In this document: positions 9,251-16,813 of the stretch, piece by piece | Numbering within the stretch: the stretch's first letter is position 1 | Layout: the number at the start of each line of letters is the position of its first letter | NCBI RefSeq assembly: GCF_022354825.1 | Contig: NZ_CP031168.1 | Coordinates: forward strand, 7,492,501 to 7,556,500 | Source: Paenibacillus sp. H1-7 | Lineage (GTDB): Bacteria > Bacillota > Bacilli > Paenibacillales > NBRC-103111 | DNA length: 64,000 bases | Reading direction: 5' to 3' | Notes under the pieces: model-generated | Told to the model about the DNA's origin: nothing | The model's database searches: none | Seen by the model: only the letters and a program-made list of their open reading frames with translations | Translations under genes and position numbers: made by a program

Positions 9251-11089
9251 ATGGCGAATTCCATGTACAGCCGTTCCAAGCATTACCGGAATGCGTCGGC
9301 ACTGCTGCTTGCGGTCATGCTCGGACTGGCCGGATTTAAAGGCTACTACAGCTGGGAAAAAACCGACCTGTACGCAAAGGCGATGAAGGAGCTGGCTGAC
9401 GGGCGGGAGCTGGAAGCCGAGAAGCTGTTCCACGACGCGCGGGGCAACAGCATGATTCAATATAAAGATCAGGAGATAGACGAAGCACTGGAGAAGCTCC
9501 AGCCGGTAACGGAGCTGAAGCGCGAGCTGCTCTCCATGGCGGGAGATTTGCAGAACGCTGCTGCCGTCAACGATGTTCCCTCGCTGGTTAAAGTCTATGA
9601 ATCGTTTCAAACTATGAAAACGAGTATTGCCAAGCAGGATGAAGCGGCAAAAAAACGGTTCGCCGACGCGGAAGCAGTGTACCGTGTGGAGGAACAGCTG
9701 ACGACGGCGTTTTCCAACGTCAAAGCCGCTCTGCTTGGCAATCTGGAAGCAGCCGCAGCGAAGAAAACAAACGTCACCGACAGCACGGTAGCTTATTTGC
9801 TGCAAATTCCGGCCGTTTATTTCAAGGATGAAAAGACCAAGAAGGCGGAGCTGAACGAGCGGCTGAAGGCATACGATCAAGCCCGGATGGATACGTTGTT
9901 TAAAAAGAAATCGTTCGCAGAAGTCGTTGACGAAGCAGCCGTCATTCGCAAGTTTTATACCGCAAGCGGCGTTCAGGCGGAATGGTTCGTGCCGATGGTC
10001 GAGACGTACGCCCAGAACACGCTGGCGGGTCTGCTGAAAAATAACGACATGAAGACGTTTATCGACCATGCCAAGAAATATCAAGGGGTCAAGGAGTTCG
10101 CAGACAGCCGTTCAAAGGTGAACACGTATATCCAGACGACGCTCAAGGGGCAATTCACCCGTGCCGAGCAGTTGACGGCGGCCAAAAAGTTCGAAGAGGC
10201 CATCGAGCTGTACGGGGTGCTGAACGCCTACCGGGATACGAGCAAGGAGGTTGCCGCGGTCGAGCAGCGCTGGCTGGAAGCCGACCCTCTGCAGCTGCTG
10301 CGCAAGGTGACCGACAGCAGCGTCAAGCTCGCCAACGTCCTCGGCGCCAAGGCGCTGTGGGGCTCGAAGCAGGCAGCCGTCGGGATCGCGGACGGCAAGT
10401 CGATCATTGTGGCCCGGCTGCTGCCGGACCAGAAGGTCGACAAGATCGAGGCAGGACTGGACGGTAGCTTGACCGTCAAGTCCATGCAGGTTTCCGAGCA
10501 GCTGAGCGTGCAGAATCAGCCGGTGCTGTTAATCGAAGCGGCCTCCAAGACGCGGAAAACCCGGTTCATCGTCTACGTCTACGATGCCAAATCCGCGGAT
10601 CTGCGCAAGGCGCTGGATGTTGAAGCGGACAGCCTTACGCAGGATAAATCGCGCAGCGTCATGCTGGTCGCGGATAATCCGGCCGGAGAGCGTGCGGGAG
10701 AGAAAGCGTATTACGAATACCGCAACGGCCAGTACGTGACCGTAGATGTCAAGCCGGAAGCGGAGGACATCGTGCTTACCGAGCTGCCGAAGCAGAAGAC
10801 CGGAGCCGTCGTCCGCTTTCAGGCGAGCATTATGTCGGCGGAGGGCAACACTGCTATCGTGGCGCTGAACGACGACTTCGTGCTGCTGAGCGGCAGCTTC
10901 CGGTTCAAGACAGGTCCCGCCGTCATTACGGGTACTTTAGTCGAAAAGGGCAGGGCCAATACGAACAACGGCCAATCCGCCGTTACTTATAAAATTATCG
11001 TGACCGGGCTGGATCAAGGGCAAAGCGAATCGCCCCCTACTTCTACTCCCCAGCCGGATAATTCGAAGAACCGCCGGACCCTTCCTTGA
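9251..11089 (+). CDS. Membrane-anchored helical/beta protein (612 aa)
   Basis: The ATG at 9251 follows TAAGGAGGAG, which overlaps the stop of the previous gene. The product has one N-terminal transmembrane helix (about residues 16-33, SALLLAVMLGLAGFKGYYSW). A long region rich in Lys, Glu and Ala, about 40-340, follows; it looks like helical hairpins of TPR type. A beta-rich C-terminal part runs from about 345 to 590 and ends in a Pro/Ser/Thr tail. With a short Arg/Lys-rich N-terminus, most of the protein is expected outside the membrane. No catalytic motif is recognised. It is the last gene of the rightward operon and ends in a hairpin terminator that overlaps its stop codon. Confidence 0.7.
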   Translation: MANSMYSRSKHYRNASALLLAVMLGLAGFKGYYSWEKTDLYAKAMKELADGRELEAEKLFHDARGNSMIQYKDQEIDEALEKLQPVTELKRELLSMAGDLQNAAAVNDVPSLVKVYESFQTMKTSIAKQDEAAKKRFADAEAVYRVEEQLTTAFSNVKAALLGNLEAAAAKKTNVTDSTVAYLLQIPAVYFKDEKTKKAELNERLKAYDQARMDTLFKKKSFAEVVDEAAVIRKFYTASGVQAEWFVPMVETYAQNTLAGLLKNNDMKTFIDHAKKYQGVKEFADSRSKVNTYIQTTLKGQFTRAEQLTAAKKFEEAIELYGVLNAYRDTSKEVAAVEQRWLEADPLQLLRKVTDSSVKLANVLGAKALWGSKQAAVGIADGKSIIVARLLPDQKVDKIEAGLDGSLTVKSMQVSEQLSVQNQPVLLIEAASKTRKTRFIVYVYDAKSADLRKALDVEADSLTQDKSRSVMLVADNPAGERAGEKAYYEYRNGQYVTVDVKPEAEDIVLTELPKQKTGAVVRFQASIMSAEGNTAIVALNDDFVLLSGSFRFKTGPAVITGTLVEKGRANTNNGQSAVTYKIIVTGLDQGQSESPPTSTPQPDNSKNRRTLP

Positions 11090-11104
11090 TCCGGCGGTTG
11101 CCTC
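11069..11104 (+). terminator. Hairpin terminator overlapping the stop codon
   Basis: AACCGCCGGA at 11069-11078 pairs perfectly with TCCGGCGGTT at 11090-11099, with an 11-base loop that contains the TGA stop. The following run (GCCTCTTTC) is only moderately T-rich. Confidence 0.6.
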
Positions 11105-11262
11105 TTTCATGCGCTTAATGGTTAGCTTCGTTTACCATTTTGCGCATTATTTTTTTATATAGTTTACATTCCGACCGTTGCTCGATATAATGGGTTTCTT
11201 TCTGAAATGTGGTTTTAATTCCAATAGTTGGTGAATCATACTTCGGAAGCGGAGGAGCTTGT

Positions 11263-12318
11263 ATGGATATTATTCCTGTTCAGCAAACGTTTGAAATTAC
11301 GGAGGTGTGGGAGCCTTTATACCGAATGCGCCTCAAGGCGGCGCCTTTTGAACAAGAGCTGTTTCAAAGCGCTCCACTTCGCAGATTGAAGCATCTGCAT
11401 CATTTCGGGGCAGGTGCTCTATTCAGTCCCGTAACGCATTCGCGCTACGAGCATACGGTCGGCGTCTGGGCGCTGGTGAAGCATTTTTTCCCGGAAGACA
11501 GGGAATTGCGGGCCGCGGCGATTGTGCACGATACCGGTCATCTGCCGTTCTCCCACTCGATCGAGCAAGCGTTTGGCTTAAGTCACCACCATATGACGGA
11601 GGAAATGATCGGCTCATCTCCCCTTACCACCATATTGATTCGTCACGGACTGTCCCCCAACCGTATCATCGGACTGCTGAATGGAGACTCTCCATTGACC
11701 CATCGGTCCGATTTTCTCGGCATCGATCATTTGGACAGCTTTTTGCGGGACACGCATATGGCCGGCCGAGGAACGGCGCACCCGTACGAGCTCGTTCGCA
11801 GCCTTCGCTTTCACGGACATTTTGTCGATACCGACGAGAAAACCGCCGTGCACCTGCTGAATGCCATTGTGAACGACAACCTTATCTTTTTGCAGCCACA
11901 ATTCTTGGCTATGGATGACCTGTTGTCCCGGGCGGTTAAGGCTTATTGCAGCGAGGTTGCCTCAGACTCATTTATCACAAGCGGTGATAACGTTGATAAC
12001 GTATACTGCTCTGCATCGGCTTCGGCTGCGGCGAGAAATATTGCCCGCATGACAGACTACGAGCTGCTGTGTCTGCTGCAATCCTGCTCAGCCCCGGACA
12101 TCCGCGAGCTGCTGCACGTGCTTCTTGCAGAGCCTCACCGGATCGTGCTGTGCGAAGCTCATGCGCCGGGAGCCCATGAGGTGACGGTGCGAAAAGCATA
12201 CTGCAAGCAGCCCCTGGTGCAGGGTTTGCCGCTCCGTGACGTTAATCCGGCAGCCCGTGAAGCTTTGGATCGCGTCTCAGCCCTCGCCGGCACGTATTAC
12301 TACCGGATCCGGGAGTAG
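11263..12318 (+). CDS. HD-domain phosphohydrolase
   Basis: The start at 11263 is preferred because GGAGGAG lies six bases upstream; an in-frame start at 11209 has no such signal. The 351-residue protein shows the dNTPase/phosphohydrolase-type HD domain: SRYEHTVGVW (His 64), then IVHDTGHLPFSH (His 89, Asp 90), then a later DFLGIDHLDSF with the fourth metal-ligand Asp. Such enzymes hydrolyse nucleotides or other phosphate esters with divalent metals. The exact substrate cannot be told from sequence. It stands alone between the tubulin-like locus and a repeat region and probably has its own promoter in the AT-rich stretch at 11130-11200. Confidence 0.85.
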   Translation: MDIIPVQQTFEITEVWEPLYRMRLKAAPFEQELFQSAPLRRLKHLHHFGAGALFSPVTHSRYEHTVGVWALVKHFFPEDRELRAAAIVHDTGHLPFSHSIEQAFGLSHHHMTEEMIGSSPLTTILIRHGLSPNRIIGLLNGDSPLTHRSDFLGIDHLDSFLRDTHMAGRGTAHPYELVRSLRFHGHFVDTDEKTAVHLLNAIVNDNLIFLQPQFLAMDDLLSRAVKAYCSEVASDSFITSGDNVDNVYCSASASAAARNIARMTDYELLCLLQSCSAPDIRELLHVLLAEPHRIVLCEAHAPGAHEVTVRKAYCKQPLVQGLPLRDVNPAAREALDRVSALAGTYYYRIRE

Positions 12319-12346
12319 ACGGGCGCGGATCGGCCTGGCTCGACCA

Positions 12347-12534
12347 TGATCGGACATAGGATCCGTTATTTGTGTAAAAATGCTCCAATCGGATGCTTGA
12401 TCGGACAAGAGGTCCGCTATTGGGCAACTTTGGGGCATTTTTTCAGCCATTTGAGCGGAATAACGGATCCAGTGTCCGATGAACGGTGTTTTTGGACCGT
12501 TTTCGAAGGAATAGCGGATCGTATGTCCGATCGG
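12347..12534. repeat. Four-copy inverted intergenic repeat (REP-like)
   Basis: Four copies of a unit close to ATCGGACA-N(2-5)-GATCCG[CT]TATT occur here. Two are direct (about 12347-12372 and 12398-12424) and two are inverted (about 12453-12481 and 12507-12534). The inverted pair can fold back on the direct pair. The block runs straight into the heptamer array. I infer a mobile or recombinogenic intergenic repeat family; copy number in the genome is unknown. Confidence 0.65.
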
Positions 12535-13124
12535 GGTTCGGGTTCGGGTTCGGGTTCGGGTTCGGGGTTCGGGGTTCCGGGTTCGGCGTTCCGGGTTCCG
12601 GGTTCCGGGTTCCGGGTGCCGGGTTCCGGGTTCCGGGTTCGGGGTTCGGGGTTCGGGGTTCCGGGTTCGGGGTTCGGGGTTCCGGGTTCCGGGTTCGGGG
12701 TTCGGGGTTCCGGGTGCCGGGTTCGGGGTTCGGGGTTCGGGGTTCGGGTTCGGGGTTCGGGGTTCGGGGTTCGGGGTTCGGGGTTCGGGGTTCGGGGTTC
12801 GGGGTTCGGGGTTCGGGGTTCGGGGTTCGGGGTTCGGGGTTCGGGGTTCGGGGTTCGGGGTTCGGGGTTCGGGGTTCGGGGTTCGGGGTTCGGGGTTCGG
12901 GGTTCGGGGTTCGGGGTTCGGGGTTCGGGGTTCGGGGTTCGGGGTTCGGGGTTCGGGGTTCGGGGTTCGGGGTTCGGGGTTCGGGGTTCGGGGTTCGGGG
13001 TTCGGGGTTCGGGGTTCGGGGTTCGGGGTTCGGGGTTCGGGGTTCGGGGTTCGGGGTTCGGGGTTCGGGGTTCGGGGTTCGGGGTTCGGGGTTCGGGGTT
13101 CGGGGTTCGGGGTTCGGGGTGCCG
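12533..13124. repeat. G-rich heptamer tandem array (GGGGTTC)n
   Basis: About 590 bp are built from GGTTCGG units. The first 200 bp are a mixture of hexamers (GGGTTC), GGGTTCC variants and heptamers. From about 12745 to 13119 the array is an uninterrupted GGGGTTC heptamer of roughly 53 copies. All G runs lie on the + strand, with four Gs every seven bases, ideal for G-quadruplex formation. Long frames through it (Gly-Phe-Gly-Val-Arg-Gly-Ser repeats) are a consequence of 7 bp times 3 and have no start context; I do not call them genes. Confidence 0.95.
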
Positions 13125-13339
13125 AGCTTACTTTCCAGGGCTCGGCATTTAAGCAGCCTAGTCCATGTACTGTCTCTGGATTCGGCTGTAGCCTATCGAA
13201 TAACCAATAACAGAGCGAAGCCTGGACGCTCTTTTCGGCACAACGAGGCGGCCGGTTTAACCCCGCTGTTGAGCACGATCGCTTTTTCCTAGCCTCTGTA
13301 AAAAGCCTCTCATCGAACCGACCGATTACCTCAGCAGTC

Positions 13340-13678
13340 CTATGCGTTCTCAGATAAGTCGATCACATGGATCATCGGCACGAAGACCTTCCGCTCAGCA
13401 GCATTGTTGTACCTACGAACCGTTCCACAGAACAACAAAACCTCCATTTCCGCTAATGCGAAGCCCATTCTGAGTTCATCGAAATAACCAAAGAATCGGT
13501 TACCGATGCTATCCCAAAGAGCTCCATACGGAAATGGAGGTTTATATGCTTGAAGTCCAACAGCCGGAGCCAGCCATTTAGTGACATAGCCCTGCTGGCT
13601 AAATGCCGTCCGGATTAACGGTTGTCCACTTTTTCCGGATACATGTCGTGGTTCATCAAGCGGTGCTCGGCCATCGCT
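13340..13678 (-). other. Open frame without a normal start; possible gene remnant
   Basis: Between the heptamer array and queF one leftward frame is open for 112 codons, overlapping the end of queF in another frame and ending at TAG 13340-13342. Its last 85 codons read like real protein (for example GYVTKWLAPAVGLQAYKPPF and VFVPMIHVIDLSENA). No ATG, GTG or TTG is in frame until a late ATG near LRMGF. I do not recognise it. It could be the 3' end of a decayed gene or chance. The rest of 13125-13615 shows only a 15-bp inverted repeat. Confidence 0.3.
13438..13543. repeat. Perfect 15-bp inverted repeat with 76-bp spacer
   Basis: AAACCTCCATTTCCG at 13438-13452 is the exact reverse complement of CGGAAATGGAGGTTT at 13529-13543. 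The arms lie inside the possible gene remnant described at 13340-13678. Confidence 0.7.
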
Positions 13679-14115
13679 TCATACTTCGTTCCGGGACGTC
13701 CCCAGTTGCAGTACGGATCGATCGAAATGCCTCCGCGTGGAGTGAACTTGCCCCACACTTCGATGTACCAAGGATTCATCAGGCTAATCAGGTCGTTCAT
13801 GATGATGTTGACGCAGTCCTCGTGGAAATCGCCGTGGTTGCGGAAGCTGAACAAGTACAGCTTCAACGATTTGCTTTCGACCATTTTGATATCCGGAATG
13901 TACGAAATATAGATCGTTGCAAAATCCGGCTGTCCGGTCATAGGACACAAGCTTGTAAATTCGGGGCAATTGAACTTGACGAAGTACGGACGGTTCGGGT
14001 GTTTATTGTCGAACGACTCCAGCAGCTTCGGGTCATAGTCGAATATATAGCGGGTTCCTTGATTGCCCAATAGCGTAATGTCTTTCAGTTCTTCATTAGT
14101 TCTTCCTGCGGACAT
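13615..14115 (-). CDS. queF: NADPH-dependent 7-cyano-7-deazaguanine reductase (preQ0 reductase)
   Basis: The 166-residue protein matches the short, single-domain (Bacillus-type) QueF. The nucleophilic Cys lies at 57 in FTSLCPMTGQPDF, and the QueF motif ESKSLKLYLFSFRNHGDFHE follows. The enzyme reduces preQ0 to preQ1 in queuosine tRNA modification in the cytoplasm. The start ATG at 14115 follows an AAGGAGG site. It is monocistronic here, with the other queuosine genes not in view. The leader holds a preQ1-I riboswitch, so the gene should be shut off when its own product accumulates. Confidence 0.97.
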   Translation of the reverse strand: MSAGRTNEELKDITLLGNQGTRYIFDYDPKLLESFDNKHPNRPYFVKFNCPEFTSLCPMTGQPDFATIYISYIPDIKMVESKSLKLYLFSFRNHGDFHEDCVNIIMNDLISLMNPWYIEVWGKFTPRGGISIDPYCNWGRPGTKYEAMAEHRLMNHDMYPEKVDNR

Positions 14116-14209
14116 ACAAAAATCTCCTCCTTGTTTTCTGTCGGCCGCTTACGCCGTAACGAAAAGAAGAACGAGATTTGTTGGAGAACGTGCCTGCTCT
14201 GTTAGGATG

Positions 14210-14290
14210 AACTAAAGACGAAATAAACGTACCGGTAACGGCAACGTCTGTCCTTAGTTTTTTATAGAGGGAGTTCGCGAACCTCTCCTG
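14210..14290 (-). promoter_or_regulatory. preQ1-I riboswitch with possible alternative helix
   Basis: On the minus strand, 14286 to 14254 reads AGAGGTTCGCGAACTCCC and then CTCTATAAAAAACTAA. This is the preQ1 type I aptamer: a GAGG/CCTC stem with a C-rich loop strand and the A-rich tail ending ACTAA. Downstream, the tail (14254-14259) plus CAGACG can pair with CGTCTTTAGTT (14220-14210 on the minus strand). That gives an alternative helix that would compete with the aptamer tail. The aptamer lies about 140 nt upstream of queF. Confidence 0.88.
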
Positions 14291-14433
14291 GAACGGGCGG
14301 GTGCTCGTGCCAGCTTCTTCTTTTTTCTATCGTACTATACCATAGCCTGTGCGGAAATGCACGTGCAACATGCTGGAATCGCCGCACAGCCCAGAGACAA
14401 AACTTCAACAGCCGGGACCAAATTGGACCCCGG

Positions 14434-14720
14434 CTTTGATCTTCGACGTCCTCCGCTTCAGTCAGCGCGGGTGGATGCTACGCCCCCAGGACCAATGGTA
14501 CCTCGGGTTTGATCTTGCTGACCTTCTCTTCCCGCACCCAATCAGCCGGCGGATGCAGGATGCTCCAGCATTCACAGTCTAATGACCCCAGCTTTAACCT
14601 TTCAGACTTTCCTATCCCTCACCGATTCAATCAGAGGCATGCAGGATGCTCCAGCACCCAGTATCTAGTGGGCCCCGGCTTTGATCTTGCTGACCTTCTC
14701 CTCACGCTCCGATTCGGTCA
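14434..14720. repeat. Degenerate tandem copies of the fhuF 3' end
   Basis: The last 55 bases of fhuF (14665-14720) and its following bases recur downstream in three diverged copies. They are anchored at CTTTGATCTTCGACG (14434), GTTTGATCTTGCTGACC (14507) and CTTTAACCTTTCAGAC (14592), against CTTTGATCTTGCTGACC in the gene (14679). Spacings are 73, 85 and 87 bp. A shared TGCAGGATGCTCCAGCA block separates copies. This fills the 300 bp between the riboswitch and fhuF. Confidence 0.8.
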
Positions 14721-15459
14721 GCCGCGGACAGGTAAAGCAATAGCCGTGTCCCGTATCCGTCTTATATGCAAGACAACACACCGCCTTTATTCGCATTTGC
14801 TCTCCCGGGATCCGCGGATTTTCCATCATCCGGAATCTGATGTCGAACGGATTTTTTTTGCGCCCGAACACTTCCGGCTCAAGACCGTAGAACAGCGTGT
14901 CAAAATCTTGCCGCACCCGCTCGCGCTCCTCGTCGGTTTGCGCTTCCTGCAGCCAGCGGTCCATAGCGTAATGCATCCGGGTACCCATCACACCCCACAG
15001 CTGGCCTACGTTAATACCGGCCGCTTCCGCTACACTTTCAAGCAGCGGCTTCACTTGCTGCCCATAAAAAGCTTCCATGGCCGCAAGAACAGCAGCCTCC
15101 CGGTTCTCAGCCGGCAGCGGCTCGGCTTCCCACGAATTGACCCGAAAAGCTACCCCCGTGCGATGCTCGATCTTGAACAGCTGCACCTCAACCCGGTCCA
15201 AAGACAAGCTGGCAACTGCATTATCATGCCATAACGAGTATTGAAATGCCGCACACACAGCTCCGAACCAGCTTGCAAAATAGGTTCCGGCCACATCCGT
15301 CTCCAGCGCTTTAATAAGCGGCGCATAAGTGCCTATGAACGATGCGGCTCCTTCCTGATGGAGCAGGCTGGACAAGGTGGCGCCATACATCGTATCCGGT
15401 TTGTCCTCCAACGTAACATAAAATTGTTTGTCGTAGTACGCGGCATCAAAGCGCTCCAT
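14665..15459 (-). CDS. fhuF: FhuF-type siderophore-iron reductase
   Basis: The 264-residue protein has the IucA/IucC-FhuF-like helical body. It ends with the cysteine cluster of the FhuF [2Fe-2S] domain: Cys 228 and 229 (KAVCCLAYK) and Cys 241 and 244 (GYCFTCPRLT), a CC-x11-CxxC pattern. Family members reduce ferric siderophore complexes in the cytoplasm to release iron. The start at 15459 follows GTGGGGAACGGAAG. A near-perfect Fur box lies 135 bp upstream, so iron repression is likely. Oddly, the 3' end of the gene has been duplicated in tandem into the downstream spacer. No transporter gene is adjacent. Confidence 0.9.
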   Translation of the reverse strand: MERFDAAYYDKQFYVTLEDKPDTMYGATLSSLLHQEGAASFIGTYAPLIKALETDVAGTYFASWFGAVCAAFQYSLWHDNAVASLSLDRVEVQLFKIEHRTGVAFRVNSWEAEPLPAENREAAVLAAMEAFYGQQVKPLLESVAEAAGINVGQLWGVMGTRMHYAMDRWLQEAQTDEERERVRQDFDTLFYGLEPEVFGRKKNPFDIRFRMMENPRIPGEQMRIKAVCCLAYKTDTGHGYCFTCPRLTESEREEKVSKIKAGAH

Positions 15460-15593
15460 AACTTCCGTTCCCCACTTTCTGAATTAAGTGATGGTCCATC
15501 ATCATGATCTAACGTGCGCCTAGCTAGGCACATCCCGGGATTAACCGGGGTTTATATTGATCAGCCGTCTGGCTAAATTATGCTCTATATCGT

Positions 15594-15612
15594 GATAACG
15601 AGAATCATTATC
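15594..15612. promoter_or_regulatory. Fur box upstream of fhuF
   Basis: GATAACGAGAATCATTATC matches the 19-bp Fur consensus GATAATGATAATCATTATC at 16 of 19 positions. It lies 135 bp upstream of fhuF in the AT-rich promoter region. The rest of 15480-15768 shows no gene. Confidence 0.85.
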
Positions 15613-15767
15613 ATTATAAAGACCCTTATAATTATTGTCAATCAATACCACGTCTTTTTCGAGCCCCCCATCGGGAAAAGACACAAAAAAAACGCACAAA
15701 GTGGAGCTTTGGCATCGAAGTCAATCAGATACTTTGCGGGGAGCCCCGATTATAAATTCTATATGTG

Positions 15768-15837
15768 CAAAAAAAACCGCACTCTCTGCGGCGGAAGATG
15801 CGGCTTCCATCCACAGGATGTGCGGTTGTTTCGTGTT
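15768..15837 (-). terminator. Terminator of the peroxiredoxin operon
   Basis: On the minus strand AACCGCAC pairs with GTGCGGTT around an inner GC-rich hairpin. The second arm is followed by a run of eight Ts. Confidence 0.75.
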
Positions 15838-15910
15838 GAATAACTGGCCATCTGCTCTGCTCACCATAGAGGCAGAGCAGTGCAGACCTTCGGATCAGCT
15901 AAACCGGGGA

Positions 15911-16474
15911 TTACAACGTTTTTTCGCCTTTTTTCCAATTTGCAGGGCACAAGCCTCCGGACTGCAGAGCTTCAAGAATACGAAGCGTCTCATCTACACT
16001 GCGTCCTACGTTCATATCGGTGACCACCTGGTAGCGGAGAATACCCTCCGGATCGATGATGAACAAGCCGCGGTGAGCCGCTCCGCTCGCTTCATCCAGG
16101 ACGCCGTAGGCGCGCGCCGTTTCTTTCTTGAAGTCCGACGCCATAGGGTAGCTGATCGCTCCAATGCCTTGCTGGTCGCGCGGCGTGTTAATCCATGCGC
16201 GGTGCGTGTAAATGCTGTCCACGGAAATGCCGATTACATCGCAATCTAGCTCCAGAAATTTATCGTAATGATCGCTGAAGGCGATAATTTCCGTCGGGCA
16301 TACGTACGTGAAGTCGAACGGCCAGAAAAAGACCATCAGCCAGCGGCCGCGATATTGCTCCAGAGCCACGTTCTCCTCCAGTGTTTCCAGATTTTTCGTC
16401 GATGGAAGGTCGAACGAAGGAGCTTTCAACCCGATTCTTACCGTTTCCGTAACTGCTGCAGATGCTGTTGTCAT
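15911..16474 (-). CDS. 2-Cys peroxiredoxin (AhpC/TSA family)
   Basis: The 187-residue protein has the typical 2-Cys peroxiredoxin layout. The peroxidatic Cys 59 lies in FDFTYVCPTEI, and the resolving Cys 176 lies in the C-terminal SGGLCPANWKKGEK. It reduces hydrogen peroxide and organic peroxides to water and alcohols, and must be recycled by a disulfide reductase. Immediately upstream in the same direction are a CxxC glutaredoxin-like protein (61 bp away) and a thioredoxin-reductase-like flavoprotein. The three probably make a complete electron chain from NAD(P)H to peroxide. AhpC is an alternative name, but no ahpF is present. Confidence 0.93.
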   Translation of the reverse strand: MTTASAAVTETVRIGLKAPSFDLPSTKNLETLEENVALEQYRGRWLMVFFWPFDFTYVCPTEIIAFSDHYDKFLELDCDVIGISVDSIYTHRAWINTPRDQQGIGAISYPMASDFKKETARAYGVLDEASGAAHRGLFIIDPEGILRYQVVTDMNVGRSVDETLRILEALQSGGLCPANWKKGEKTL

Positions 16475-16535
16475 ATTAGTTCATCCTCCAAATGATTTAT
16501 AAGGTGTATTTTGCTGTAGCTATATCAAGCTTTGC

Positions 16536-16778
16536 TTATTGAGCCAACGCTTTTTTGATGCGTGTCGGATTCAAGCCGAGAATTTTCGTTTCTCCGATGA
16601 CGGTAACGGGGATAGAGCTCATTCCCATTGCTTCGAGTTCATCGCGGTATGTCTCGTTATGATCGATGTTGCGATCTTCGAAGGGGATGTTTTGCTCGGT
16701 CAAATATTTTTTCAGCTGGCTGCAATAGGTGCAAGTTGTGCTGGAGTAGACGATAACTTGGGATGCGGTTGTAGACAT
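16536..16778 (-). CDS. Glutaredoxin-like (NrdH type) thiol protein
   Basis: The 80-residue protein has the thioredoxin fold in its short form. The active site is CTYC at residues 16-19, and the cis-proline segment SIPVTVIGETKILG ends the fold. Length and the CxYC-type motif fit glutaredoxin/NrdH. Such proteins pass electrons from a flavoprotein reductase to peroxiredoxin or reductase targets. It lies between a reductase-like and a peroxiredoxin gene (35 bp and 61 bp gaps), so its likely partners are encoded beside it. The start ATG follows AAGGAGGAATC. Confidence 0.92.
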   Translation of the reverse strand: MSTTASQVIVYSSTTCTYCSQLKKYLTEQNIPFEDRNIDHNETYRDELEAMGMSSIPVTVIGETKILGLNPTRIKKALAQ

Positions 16779-16813
16779 GGCATGATTCCTCCTTGGGTTC
16801 GCGTTGAATTAGT

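Noticed and set aside
12533..13124. CRISPR-like or tRNA T-arm-like (GGTTCG) repeats
   Set aside because: The unit is 7 bp with no spacers, so it is not a CRISPR array. There is no tRNA context; the GGTTCG match is by chance of the unit.
12346..13292. Two 268-codon frames encoding Gly-Phe-Gly-Val-Arg-Gly-Ser repeats
   Set aside because: They arise from reading a 7-bp DNA repeat in different frames, with no ribosome binding site or conserved domain. The array also runs without regard to frame.
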